Source: Bradyrhizobium yuanmingense (GTDB lineage: Bacteria > Pseudomonadota > Alphaproteobacteria > Rhizobiales > Xanthobacteraceae). Taken from it: a DNA stretch of 64,000 nt. The stretch is from assembly GCF_900094575.1 (NCBI RefSeq), contig NZ_FMAE01000011.1, positions 124,001-188,000 on the forward strand, in the 5' to 3' direction. Positions 34,846 to 44,700 of the stretch are shown here, piece after piece; position 1 is the stretch's first letter; each line of letters begins with the position of its first letter. The position numbers and the translations under genes were made by a program. The notes beneath the pieces are model-generated. The model saw only the letters and a program-made list of their open reading frames with translations. It had not been told where the DNA came from and made no database searches.

Positions 34846-35600
34846 GGTTGCCCGCCCTCCCGCGTAGAGTTCTTTTCCTTTCTGTCCTGGTCGGCGCGGC
34901 TTCGCTCGCAATGCCGTCGCATGCCCAGGACATCAGCATCAATCTCGGCGGCGGCGCCGGTGGCGGCGGCGTCACCGAGCGCGCGATCCAGCTGATCGCG
35001 CTGCTCACGGTGCTCTCGATCGCCCCGTCGATCCTGATCATGATGACGTCGTTCACCCGCATCGTGGTGGTGCTGTCGCTGCTGCGCACCGCGATGGGCA
35101 CTGCGACCGCCCCGCCGAACTCGGTGATCATCGCGCTCGCGATGTTCCTCACCTTCTTCGTGATGGGCCCGGTGCTGCAGAAATCCTACGACGAGGGCAT
35201 CCGCCCGCTCGTCGCCAACCAGATCGGCGTCGAGGACGCGTTCCAGCGCGCCTCCGTGCCGCTGCGCGGCTTCATGCAGAAGAACGTGCGCGAAAAGGAC
35301 CTGAAGCTGTTCCTGGATCTCTCCGGCGAGGCGCCGCCGGCCACGCCCGACGATCTCGCCTTACGCATCCTCGTCCCCGCCTTCATGATCTCCGAGCTGA
35401 AGCGCGCCTTCGAGATCGGCTTCCTGTTGTTCCTGCCGTTCCTGATCATAGACCTCGTCGTCGCCTCCGTGCTGATGTCGATGGGCATGATGATGCTGCC
35501 ACCGGCGACGATCTCGCTGCCGTTCAAGCTGATCTTCTTCGTGCTGGTCGACGGCTGGTCGCTGGTGGCGGGGAGCCTGGTGCAGAGTTACGGGGGGTAA
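34842..35600 (+). CDS. fliP: flagellar export protein FliP
   Basis: 252 residues. A signal-like first helix (LFLSVLVGAASLAMPSHA), then the FliP core with MMTSFTRIVVVLSLLRTAMG and later RAFEIGFLLFLPFLIIDLVV, plus the conserved TPDDLALRILVPAFMISELK segment. It is the main channel subunit of the export gate. A GTG start overlaps the fliO stop by 4 bases, so they are translationally coupled. A REP-like element follows. Confidence 0.96.
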   Translation: MRLPALPRRVLFLSVLVGAASLAMPSHAQDISINLGGGAGGGGVTERAIQLIALLTVLSIAPSILIMMTSFTRIVVVLSLLRTAMGTATAPPNSVIIALAMFLTFFVMGPVLQKSYDEGIRPLVANQIGVEDAFQRASVPLRGFMQKNVREKDLKLFLDLSGEAPPATPDDLALRILVPAFMISELKRAFEIGFLLFLPFLIIDLVVASVLMSMGMMMLPPATISLPFKLIFFVLVDGWSLVAGSLVQSYGG

Positions 35601-35657
35601 GGCTTCGTTCGCTGCTGCGTCCTTGCCGCTCTCAGCGGCAGCCCCCGCTCCCTCCTC

Positions 35658-35742
35658 GTCATTGCGAGGAGCCCTTGCGACGAAGCAATCCAGACTGCCG
35701 CCGCGGAAAGAGTCTGGATTGCTTCGCTGCGCTCGCAATGAC
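35658..35742. repeat. REP-like repeat, GTCATTGCGAG family, copy 4
   Basis: Starts GTCATTGCGAGGAGCCCTTG and ends GCTCGCAATGAC, i.e. the opposite orientation to copy 2 for the outer arms. It separates fliP from the convergent large TPR gene and may help end transcription of both. Confidence 0.9.
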
Positions 35743-35788
35743 GAGTTTGTGGCGCGGTCACGGGCCGCGCTTCGCGCGGCACCGAGCC

Positions 35789-38700
35789 CTACCGCGTCAT
35801 CTTGATCTGCCGCACGACCGGGATCGTGGGCAGCGAGCCGGTGTGGTCGCTCGTGTCTTTGGTCTGCGGCGCGCCGGGCGCGCGGGCGGTGGCGTCGGGG
35901 AAGCGCTGCTTCATCTCGCGCAGGAAGCCGTCGAGCGTGTCGACGCTGGCAGCGAGCTTGGCGATCTCGGCGAATTCGGCGCTGGAGGCTGCGGCCGGCT
36001 TGCTCGCAGTGTCGAAGGCGAGACGGTCGGCGCTCTCGCTCATCAGCGGGGCGTATTTCTCGCGGAAGCGCGACAGGCCGATCGCGTCGTCGGCGAGGGC
36101 GTAGCCGACGGCGGCGCGGATGATGTCGCTCTTCTCGACCGCATTGAGCGGCTTGAAGTCGCGGAAGCGGTCTCCGTAATAGAGCTCGATCTGCTCGGCG
36201 GACTCGCGCCAGCGCCGCGCCGCCCAGAAGATGTCGGAGCGCAGGCGGAGCACTTCCCGCCCGGCGACGTTGGAGACAATGTCGAGCGCAAGATCATGAC
36301 GGCCGACGTCGCTCTGCGCACGCGCCTCCAGCAGCAGGCGCTGCTGCCGGAGCTCGCCTGAGAGATCGCTGATGCGGCTCGCGCGCAGCGCGGTGATGGC
36401 CAAGTCGGGCTTGCGGTTGGCGAGATAGATCATGGCGAGGCGCGCGGCGACCTGGGCGCGCGCGGCGCCTTCGAGGCGATGATCTATCTGGTATTGCAGG
36501 AGCTCGGCGGCCTGGTCGAGCAGATCTATCGAGGCGAGACGGTCGGCGAGACGGCGGATCAGCTCGTCGCCGCGGCGGCCGATCGGCGTCAGCTCGCGGA
36601 ACTCGTAGAACATCCCGAGCGCCTCGACCGGCGGCAGCTCGTCGCCCTTCGGTCCGAGGAAGATCTGCGTGAACAGCTCGGAGGCGAGATCCTGCGCCTG
36701 ACGCGAGGCTTCGGCGTTCGGCTGCAGCCTCGTCGCGGTGCGCGCGGCTGTGAGCGCATCGCGGTAGCGCCCGTTATCGGCATAGAGGCGCGACAGCATC
36801 TGCAGTGTCTTGACCTCGATCGCATCGCCGCGCCAGGTCATCGACAGCGTCTCGAGCTCGCGCAGCGCCTCTTCCTTGCCGATCTCGTCGCGCTTCTGAC
36901 GCAGCGCGATCTCGAGCTGCTTGGCCTCGGCCGCAGCCGGACGGTCATTCGAGGCGACCGCGAGCTTGTAATCGTCGAGCGCATCCTTGTCGTGGCCGAG
37001 CGCCTCGGCGAGCCGGCCGCGCAGCACGGCGAAGCCTGGCGCGGCTTCGGGCGGGACACCGACCACCTCGAGCTCGTTGCGGCGCTTGGAGGCGCCGGCA
37101 TAGTCCTTCACCTCGAGGGATGCGCGCATCGCGTCCATCGTCACGATGCGCTGGATGTCGAGCGGCAGCGAGGCGATGGCGAATTCGACGTTCTTGAACT
37201 TTTCGCGCGCATCGGCCCATTTGCCCTGGCGCGCATAGGCGAGCGCCTTCCAAAGCTGGGAATCGTGGCTATTGCCGATCGCAGGATTGGCGAGATCCTT
37301 CAGGCCCTGCGCCGGCCGGCCGATCAGGATGTTGGCGATCGCATGCATGATCAGCGCGCCGCTCTCCTCCTTGTTGAGCGGATCGCTCAGCATCACGTCG
37401 GTCACGGCCTTGGCCTCGTGATACATGGCGCGCGACATGTAGAATTGCGCAAGATCGAGCCGCGGCAGCGAACGCAGCGCCGGCTCGACCGCCGAGATCG
37501 CCGTCATCAGTTCGCCCTGGCGCGCCATGAAGTTTTCCGACTGGCCCTTGCGCCAGCCTTCGGGACTGAAGATCGGGCGCACGGCGGTCGGCGCCCGCTC
37601 GGCCGAGATGTCGACCGGCGACAGGGTCAAGCCGCCCTTCTTGCCGAGAATGACCTTGTCGGAGCCGACCTCGACGCCGATCTCGTCGGAGTTCGGCCGG
37701 ATCGCGATGCCGTGCGCGGATTCCAGCAGCGAGAGATCGACGAGGTCCTGCCGCTTGATGAAGCCGCGCACCGGCCGCAGCGCGGTGACGACATAGAGCG
37801 TGTCGCCGGCATCGGGATCGGTGAGCTTGTGCAGCTGGCCCGGATTGGCGAAGGGGATCGCGATATTGGCGAGCGCGGGATCGGTGATGTTGCGCGACAT
37901 CATCAGCGGCAGCGGCGTCGCCTGGATCTTGTCGGCGAGCGTCAACATCCAGTTGGTCTCCTTGCCGACCTCCTCGCTCGTCAGCGAATAGACCAGCGGA
38001 CGGGTGAGACGGATGCGCACCGCCTGCGCCTTGTCGAGCGGGACGCGGCCGACCTCGCCGATCATCGCGCCGCCCTTGGTGCGGATCGCCTCGACATCGA
38101 CGAGCTTCGGCGTATCGAACACCAGCCACACGGTGTCGCCGCGGCGGAACGCCGCCGCCGGCGTTGCGACCTGAAACGGGAACGTCACGCGCAAGCCGTC
38201 GCTGTCGCGGCGCGCATCGACGCTGGCAATCGCGGGCGCGACCGGCACCTCCCCCGGCCCAGCCTTGGCAGCATCCTTGCCAGCATCCTTAGCGGCATCC
38301 TTGACCGGTTCCTTCGCGACCTCCCTGGGCGCTTCGACGGGCGCAGCCGCAGCCGCCGGCGCCGGCTTCGCAGCTTCCTTGGGCGGTTGGGCCGCTTCGG
38401 CCGCGGGAGAGGCTGCCGGTTTCGGCGTTTCGGCGGGCGGCAGCGCGGCGGGCGCTTCCACCTTCACCTCGGGCTTGATGTCGATCCTGGCCTCGCGCGC
38501 GATCGTCTCGGAGGTCGGCGGTGGGATCTCGCGATGGGCGTCCTTCTTCTCGGCGGCGGGCTTTTCCGGTGCAGGTGCAGGTGCAGCGGCAGCCGCCGGC
38601 CCGCGACCGACCGGCTTCATCTGCGCGATCGTCGCCTCGGGCGTTGCCGCCAACTTCCCCTTGTCGGGCTGGAAGGAGACGTCGACGACGTAGTTCTTCT

Positions 38701-39541
38701 CGTCGCGGAACGAATGCACGTCGGCATCGCCGATCAGCGCGATCTCGACATTGGTCTGGTCGATATCGGACTTCTGCTTGATCGAGGCGACGTTCGGCGG
38801 CGCGGCGAGGACCGCGTCCGCCAGGTCGAAATTGAGATTGGCGTTGAAGACGAGCGTCAGCTTCTGCTCGTTGAGCACGGAGGAGACGCCGACCCCGTCG
38901 GGCATCTCGAACACGAAGCGCACGAAGGTCGGCTGCACCGAGGCGCGCACGCGGATCGGCGGACGCTTCCTGGACTCCGCGGCGGCACGCTGGGCGCGCA
39001 GCGCACGCTCGGCCGCGCGTGCCCGCTCGGCAAGCTCCTTGACCACGTCCATGGGCAGGCTCGGCGGCGGCCCCTTCCAACCCTCGGGCAGCAGGTCGAT
39101 GAAGGTGCGCTCGCCGGCGTTCATGGTGTTCACGGTGACGCGCCGCGCCAGCGACAGGCGGATGGCGCCGCCGTCAGGGTCGCGGCGGGCGGAATTGACG
39201 TAATCGGGCGCGCCTTCTGGAATGCGCTCGACGGGAACATCGACGGGCCGGTCGAAGCGGATGACGAGGATCGAGCCCGCGGTCGTCACCTCGGAGGGAA
39301 CGTCCTCGCCGAGCTTGATGACGAGACGGGCAAAGCCGCCACCGGCTGAAAACGTCGCCTCGCCCCTGATCGGATCGGCCGCCCGGCCGGGCGCCGCAAG
39401 GCCAAGCAGGAGACAGGCCGCCAGCAAGGCCGCGGCGCGGGCGTGACGCGACAAGCCCCGCGCCGATGCGCGGGCTCGCGACACAAATCCAGCGGCAGCC
39501 TCTCGCGCCATTGGCGGCATTTCTTCCGGTTCGGCGGGCAT
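35789..39541 (-). CDS. very large exported TPR protein, likely CtrA-controlled
   Basis: 1250 residues. A signal/anchor at about 31-54 (HARAAALLAACLLLGLAAPG) is followed by beta-rich regions resembling AMIN domains (about 55-150 and 195-300), a low-complexity Ala/Pro/Glu/Lys stretch (about 310-430), another beta domain (430-620), and then a long helical TPR-like array (about 660-1130) with repeated AL..AR.A..L units. Probably a periplasmic scaffold; AMIN domains usually bind peptidoglycan. Two exact CtrA boxes lie upstream, and it converges on fliP, so a flagellar or polar role is likely but unproven. The start could also be the ATG at 39520 or 39511. Confidence 0.75.
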   Translation of the reverse strand: MPAEPEEMPPMAREAAAGFVSRARASARGLSRHARAAALLAACLLLGLAAPGRAADPIRGEATFSAGGGFARLVIKLGEDVPSEVTTAGSILVIRFDRPVDVPVERIPEGAPDYVNSARRDPDGGAIRLSLARRVTVNTMNAGERTFIDLLPEGWKGPPPSLPMDVVKELAERARAAERALRAQRAAAESRKRPPIRVRASVQPTFVRFVFEMPDGVGVSSVLNEQKLTLVFNANLNFDLADAVLAAPPNVASIKQKSDIDQTNVEIALIGDADVHSFRDEKNYVVDVSFQPDKGKLAATPEATIAQMKPVGRGPAAAAAPAPAPEKPAAEKKDAHREIPPPTSETIAREARIDIKPEVKVEAPAALPPAETPKPAASPAAEAAQPPKEAAKPAPAAAAAPVEAPREVAKEPVKDAAKDAGKDAAKAGPGEVPVAPAIASVDARRDSDGLRVTFPFQVATPAAAFRRGDTVWLVFDTPKLVDVEAIRTKGGAMIGEVGRVPLDKAQAVRIRLTRPLVYSLTSEEVGKETNWMLTLADKIQATPLPLMMSRNITDPALANIAIPFANPGQLHKLTDPDAGDTLYVVTALRPVRGFIKRQDLVDLSLLESAHGIAIRPNSDEIGVEVGSDKVILGKKGGLTLSPVDISAERAPTAVRPIFSPEGWRKGQSENFMARQGELMTAISAVEPALRSLPRLDLAQFYMSRAMYHEAKAVTDVMLSDPLNKEESGALIMHAIANILIGRPAQGLKDLANPAIGNSHDSQLWKALAYARQGKWADAREKFKNVEFAIASLPLDIQRIVTMDAMRASLEVKDYAGASKRRNELEVVGVPPEAAPGFAVLRGRLAEALGHDKDALDDYKLAVASNDRPAAAEAKQLEIALRQKRDEIGKEEALRELETLSMTWRGDAIEVKTLQMLSRLYADNGRYRDALTAARTATRLQPNAEASRQAQDLASELFTQIFLGPKGDELPPVEALGMFYEFRELTPIGRRGDELIRRLADRLASIDLLDQAAELLQYQIDHRLEGAARAQVAARLAMIYLANRKPDLAITALRASRISDLSGELRQQRLLLEARAQSDVGRHDLALDIVSNVAGREVLRLRSDIFWAARRWRESAEQIELYYGDRFRDFKPLNAVEKSDIIRAAVGYALADDAIGLSRFREKYAPLMSESADRLAFDTASKPAAASSAEFAEIAKLAASVDTLDGFLREMKQRFPDATARAPGAPQTKDTSDHTGSLPTIPVVRQIKMTR

Positions 39542-39587
39542 GCCGGCACTGGCGCCGGCCCGTGCCGTCGACTGTAGGTCTCGCCAA

Positions 39588-39602
39588 TTAAGGACTTGTT
39601 AA
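39588..39602. promoter_or_regulatory. CtrA-type box 1 of the TPR gene
   Basis: TTAAGGACTTGTTAA, exact TTAA-N7-TTAA, 47 bases upstream of the first possible start codon. Confidence 0.8.
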
Positions 39603-39687
39603 TGCTATGTCTTGATTTGCGGGAACAGCATGCCGTGCCGGATGGAGCGGGGGCCGTTCCGCGAGTTTGAATTTGAGACGCAGGCGG

Positions 39688-39702
39688 TTAAGCAGTTGTT
39701 AA
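39688..39702. promoter_or_regulatory. CtrA-type box 2 of the TPR gene
   Basis: TTAAGCAGTTGTTAA, exact TTAA-N7-TTAA, exactly 100 bases from box 1. Both lie in the 184-base gap before the next gene. Confidence 0.8.
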
Positions 39703-39725
39703 CGGCTGCACGATGTCGCGGCCTG

Positions 39726-40631
39726 TCAGTCCCTTTGCGGCACCCCATAGCGGACAAAATCTTCGGCGATTCGGGCCTCGATCCTTCTGGCCGCCGAGAT
39801 ATCGCTATTGCCGCCGTCTGTGTCGCCGAGCTTGAATCTGGCGACCCCGCGACCGTACAGCGCGCTCGCCAGCTTGGGGGCGTACCGCAGCGCCGCGTTG
39901 TAGTCGTCGATAGCCGCGGAGAGTTGTCCCATTTTCAGATTTATCAGGGCTCGCGAATCGTATGTCGCGGCGTTACCTGCTCCCAATCGAAGCACCATCT
40001 CGCAATCCTCCATCGCAGCCTGCAAGGCGCCGAGGATGGCCCGGGCCCAACAGCGTCCGCTCCAGGCCGCCTCCAGCTTCGGGTCAAGGCGAATTGCTTC
40101 GTCATAGTCCTGCGCTGCACGGTCGTACGCATTCCTCTTCAAGAACGCTGCCGCACGGTTGGCAAAGGCAGTGGCATAGTTGGGGTTGAGCTTCAGCGCC
40201 TCCTGAAAAGCGCTAAGAGCAAGGTCGTAAGAGCCCGTCCTCAGATAAGCCACGCCGAGGTTGTTGAAGGCTTTCGCATAATTCGGGTTGAGCCGGATCG
40301 CTTCAAGGAAATCCTTGATCGCGCCTCCGTAGTCGGCTTTGGCGCTACGGGCATTGCCCCTGTTGTTATGGGCGACAGCGAAGCCGTTTGCGCTCCCCTC
40401 GCCCGCATCGATAAACGCCGTGCAGGCCTCGATCCGAGCTTCGGGCGAGACGCGATCTGACCCGTTGCACAGTTCGATATTCTTGAGTGAGCTGCTCTTC
40501 TTCGACGTCTGCGCCAAGCCTGACGAACCGGAGAGTCCAACGATCAGAATGAGCATCCCTGCCCTGATGACACTGGCCCGTGCGATTTTCACACCAAGCG
40601 CCGAACTCCGCGAGCGAAACGAAGCACTCAT
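39726..40631 (-). CDS. exported TPR protein, 301 aa
   Basis: A signal/anchor at about residues 18-41 (VIRAGMLILIVGLSGSSGLA) and then about five TPR units: GNARSAKADYGGAIKDFLEA, IRLNPNYAKAFNNLGVAYLR, LALSAFQEALKLNPNYATAF, QDYDEAIRLDPKLEAAWSGR, and ALRYAPKLASALYGRGVARF. TPRs form protein-binding surfaces. It follows the FecR-domain gene on the same strand after 65 bases, so the two probably act together in the envelope beside the adhesin gene. ATG at 40631 gives MSASFRSRSSALG. Confidence 0.8.
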   Translation of the reverse strand: MSASFRSRSSALGVKIARASVIRAGMLILIVGLSGSSGLAQTSKKSSSLKNIELCNGSDRVSPEARIEACTAFIDAGEGSANGFAVAHNNRGNARSAKADYGGAIKDFLEAIRLNPNYAKAFNNLGVAYLRTGSYDLALSAFQEALKLNPNYATAFANRAAAFLKRNAYDRAAQDYDEAIRLDPKLEAAWSGRCWARAILGALQAAMEDCEMVLRLGAGNAATYDSRALINLKMGQLSAAIDDYNAALRYAPKLASALYGRGVARFKLGDTDGGNSDISAARRIEARIAEDFVRYGVPQRD

Positions 40632-40696
40632 GTTGCGTCTCTCTGCCGGGCCGGACGCTGCGCCGGCATCACGGCGGCTTCGGCCGAGCAAACTTC

Positions 40697-41347
40697 TCAG
40701 CATCCCCGACAGATAATGAGCCTGCGATTGGCGCTTCGATCGGGCTCCGGCGCCGCGCCGGCCGGCGGCTTCTTCAGGACCTTGCTTTTGCCCTCTTCGA
40801 TCAGCGTCGAAAATTTGGCTGACCCGTCATCAGAAATCTCGATGTGCGGCGTCGTACCTCGGATCCCCAACGTGGCAACGGGCGTATCGACCTTCATATC
40901 GCCGGTCTTCGCAACATTGCCCGCAACAAAAGTGAACGTTCCCTTGGCAAGACTGAACAGGGTCGCGTTGGACTTGCCGGCCGGCTCATACACATAGTGA
41001 TCCAGCACCATACGGGCGTTGCTCGATAAATTGAACGAGCTGCCGTCGCTAAGATTTATTCCGACCCGGCCGTCGTCTCCGGTCAGCACCACGTCACCAA
41101 GATATACGGGATCACCCCTCTTGGCCTGGCCGGGCTCACTTGAGACATTCGCTTGAACGATCACTGCGCCCGCATGTTCGATCGTGACGGAGCCTGTGGC
41201 CGTCGCCACCTTCCCGATCGGTTTGGAAGACGAGCTGGCGACGGCGGGCCCGGTGGAATCGACTTGCGCTTGAGCCGCACTCGGCGAGAAATTGGCTAGC
41301 GCCAAGACCAAGCCGGTCGCCAAAGCGGCTGTCGTAGGTCTGCACAT
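40697..41347 (-). CDS. FecR-domain exported protein
   Basis: 216 residues with a signal peptide (CRPTTAALATGLVLALANFS, cut near AQA-QV) and a FecR-type domain (about 45-170) marked by GDPVYLGDVVLTGDDGRVGI, NLSDGSSFNLSSNARMVLDH and VDTPVATLGIRGTTPHIEIS. FecR domains here are periplasmic beta structures in surface and secretion systems rather than iron sensors. The tail ends in two cysteines (RLIICRGC). It diverges from the adhesin, whose own N-terminus carries a similar domain. Confidence 0.85.
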   Translation of the reverse strand: MCRPTTAALATGLVLALANFSPSAAQAQVDSTGPAVASSSSKPIGKVATATGSVTIEHAGAVIVQANVSSEPGQAKRGDPVYLGDVVLTGDDGRVGINLSDGSSFNLSSNARMVLDHYVYEPAGKSNATLFSLAKGTFTFVAGNVAKTGDMKVDTPVATLGIRGTTPHIEISDDGSAKFSTLIEEGKSKVLKKPPAGAAPEPDRSANRRLIICRGC

Positions 41348-41732
41348 GATCCGCCCTTTCCGAGAAGATCCTATCGACTAGCGGCGGCTCATTTCTTGAA
41401 CCGCTCTTGAACCGCGAAGCGCGGTCGCAATAAATAAATTTCTTGTTTAATAATTTTAATCGTTCTAGTTTACCGTAACGCTACGGAAGCGCCACAAATT
41501 AAATAAGCTCTCGTTTGTCAATTTAATCACTTTAGCGGGAGGGATACGCGCCGGGAATGGTATTACGCGCCGCCGTCCCCGCGCCATGCGTCTCTCTGGA
41601 CCAGACTTGATGATTTTCGGCGGCAAGCCTTCGGCTGCCAGCGCCCAGGATATTTGTCCCTTGGCGAGGGCCGCCCCGAAAGACCATGGCAGCACGCCGA
41701 GCCTGAATTAATCACCCAGGCGAGGTCGAGCC
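41348..41732. other. AT-rich divergent intergenic region
   Basis: 385 bases between the FecR-domain gene and the adhesin gene. The part 41420-41520 is strikingly AT-rich for this chromosome, with TTTCTTGTTTAATAATTTTA and AAATTAAATAAGC tracts; it can host promoters for both genes and nucleoid-protein (MucR or H-NS-like) binding. I see no gene; one antisense frame (41465-41695) lacks coding character. Confidence 0.6.
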
Positions 41733-44700
41733 ATGTTGGTTGCATCCGATGTCCAGGTTGGCAATAGGGCCGCCGCGGCCCTACCCGTCCAAATCATTGG
41801 CCATATTCATACAGCGATCGGCTGCGGTACGCTCACGCGAGCCAGTGGCGTCGCCACACAGGCCGTAGCCGGCGCGCCTGTCTACCGGGCTGACGTGATA
41901 GAGACTGACGCCGACGGACAGATCACGATTCGCTTTATCGACGGTACTTTCTTCAACATCTCCTGCGACACTCGCCTCGCGCTGAGCGAATTCGTCTTCG
42001 ACGTCGAAGGCACGCCACCTACAGCCCTGTTCGACGTGACCCGAGGCAGCTTCAGTTTCGTACCAGATCGGCTGGCAGAAACCGGGTCTCTCCAGCTGAA
42101 TACGCCAATTGCAGGCATTCGCGCCCGAAGTCACGCGGGCGGTTTCGGAATGCTGACGCTTGCAGCATTGACTTTCTCGGTTGCGGAAAATGCCGAGGCC
42201 GCGGACCCGGACGTCACATTCCTGGATGACGACTCCATCACTTACAAGGACCTTGCGCACGGCGCATTTGAGCTCGTGACCAAGGAGCCGATCCCACGGC
42301 ACATCATCGTCGATGATCCCGGCGAAACGATCATCGTCAAGAAAGTGGGATCCACCATCAGTGTCAATCAGGTCGCGAACTCGGCCGCTCGCATGGACGA
42401 GTTGCGCGCCGCACAGCAGGACGTGCTCGCCAATCTGGACGGACAGGGGCCGCATGGCTCGAGCACGCCTCCCTTCGTCAAAACCCAATTGCTGCAGCCG
42501 ATCAATTTCATTCAGCCCGACGCGCCCTCGCTGCAGAATTTGCTGGCGCCTGTGTCGCCATTCGCCATTCCCGTTTTCGACCCCATACCGCCGACACTCA
42601 GCACCGGAGCGGGGCCGACCGAGCTCGATACGGTGGTGTTTGATACATTCACTGCGACGAGCGGAATCTTCGCTGCCAGCAGCACCAGCGGCAGCGCCAA
42701 GCTGACCTTTGGCGTCATAGGGGCAACCGCCGGCGAGACGGTCCTCGGCGGAGTGACATACGACCTGTCAAAGCCCGGTCCGTACGGAACGCTCTACGTC
42801 AACAGTACGAGCGGCGCCTACACGTTCGTGCCTGACAGCATCGCGATCAACGCGCTGAAGGCGCCCACGACCGACAGTTTCGTCGTCACGGTTTCCGACG
42901 GCCTCAGTTCTGCGAGTCAGACGTTCACAGTCACCATCAACGGTGTCGACGACGCTGCAATCATCTCCGGCACCACGACCGGCTCGATCGTCGAGGCTGG
43001 CGGCATTGCCAATGGAACGCCCGGCACGCCGATTGCGACCGGCACGCTTTCCGATACCGACGTCGACGACCCACCAAATACGTTCACGGCCGTGAGTTCG
43101 CCGACGACGAGCACCGGCGGCTATGGCACCTTCACGATGACGGCTGCCGGCGTGTGGACCTACACCGTGGACAATTCGAACCTCGCAGTGCAGAGGCTCA
43201 ATGCCGGCCAAACGCTAACCGACAGCTTCACGGTGACCACGATCGGAGGCACGCCCCAGGTGGTGACGATCACCATCCAGGGAACCAGTGATGCAGCGGT
43301 CATCTCCGGCGACACGACCGGCGCCGTCATCGAGGCTGGCGGCGTCGCCAGTGCTAACCCCGGCACGCCCATCGCGACCGGCACCCTCACCGATACCGAC
43401 GTGGACACGATCGCAAATGCATTCACGGCCGTCGGCTCGCCGACGCAGAGCGCCGCCGGCTACGGCACCTTCACCATGACGGCTGCCGGCGTGTGGACCT
43501 ACACGCTCGACAACGCCAACGCTGCGGTGCAGGCGCTCAATACCGGCGAAACGCTGACCGACAGGTTCACGGTGACCACTCTGGATGGAACCGCCCAAGT
43601 GGTGACGGTCACCATCCATGGCACCAACGATGCCGCCATCGTTTCCGGCACCACGACCGGCGCGGTGACCGAGGCCGGCGGCGTTGCCAATGCGACACCG
43701 GGCAGCCCGAGCGCAACCGGCACGCTGTTTGCCGCCGACGTCGACAATGCGTCCAATACCTTCACAGCACTGAGTTCGCCCAAGGCAAGCACGAATGGTT
43801 ATGGCACCTTTACGCTAACCGCCGCCGGCGCGTGGACCTACATGCTCGACAATGCGAGCGGCGCGGTGCAGGCGCTGAATGTCGGGGACACACTCACCGA
43901 CAGTTTTACTGTCACGACCCTCGACGGCACGCCACAGGTGGTGACGATCACCATTCACGGCAGCAACGACGCGGCCCTCATTTCCGGCACCACGACCGGC
44001 TCAGTGACGGAGGCAGGAACCTTCTCGCCCGGCGCTCCCATCGCGACTGGCACGCTGACCGGTACCGACGTCGACAACGCGCCGAATACGTTCACCGCGA
44101 TCTCTTCACCGACCGCGAGCGACGACGGATACGGCACCTTCACGATGACCGCAGCCGGCGCATGGACGTACACCCTCGACAACAACAATAGCGTGGTTGA
44201 GGCTCTCGATTCCGGCGACACCCTGACCGACACATTCACGGTAACCGCGATCGACGGTACCACGCAGACGGTGACCGTCGCCATTCATGGCGCCAGTGAT
44301 GCCGACCCCAACGATTTTGACAACCTGGCCACCGGATCCGTCGTGATCTCCGATCCTCCGAACGTGTACGGAACGCCGGGGAGCGAAACCATCGCCGGCG
44401 GCGGCGACACAGGTCAGGTCATCTATGCGGGAGCCGGCAGTGATACGGTCAATGGGACCGGCAAGACGGACGTTCTCTATGGCGGCTCAGGCAATGACAC
44501 GATCAAGGGCAACGATGGCAATGATGCCATCTACGGCGGCTCGGGAAACGATACGGTAAACGGCAACAACGGCGCCGATACCATAACCGGCGGATTTGGT
44601 GCGGACCAACTCACCGGCAGCAATGGCAACGATCGTTTCGCATATTTGTTCGTTGCCGATTCCCGTGCCGGTCAGTTCGACACCATCACCGACTTCGCAT

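Noticed and set aside
36479..39349. Long plus-strand open frame antisense to the giant TPR gene
   Set aside because: It is Arg/Asp/His-rich and in the mirror phase of a clearly protein-like gene with signal peptide and TPR repeats. GC-rich genes commonly leave such open antisense frames.
42951..44297. Regular direct repeats as a CRISPR array
   Set aside because: Units are 330-339 bases, in frame and code for VCBS domains; no short repeat-spacer pattern exists anywhere in the window.
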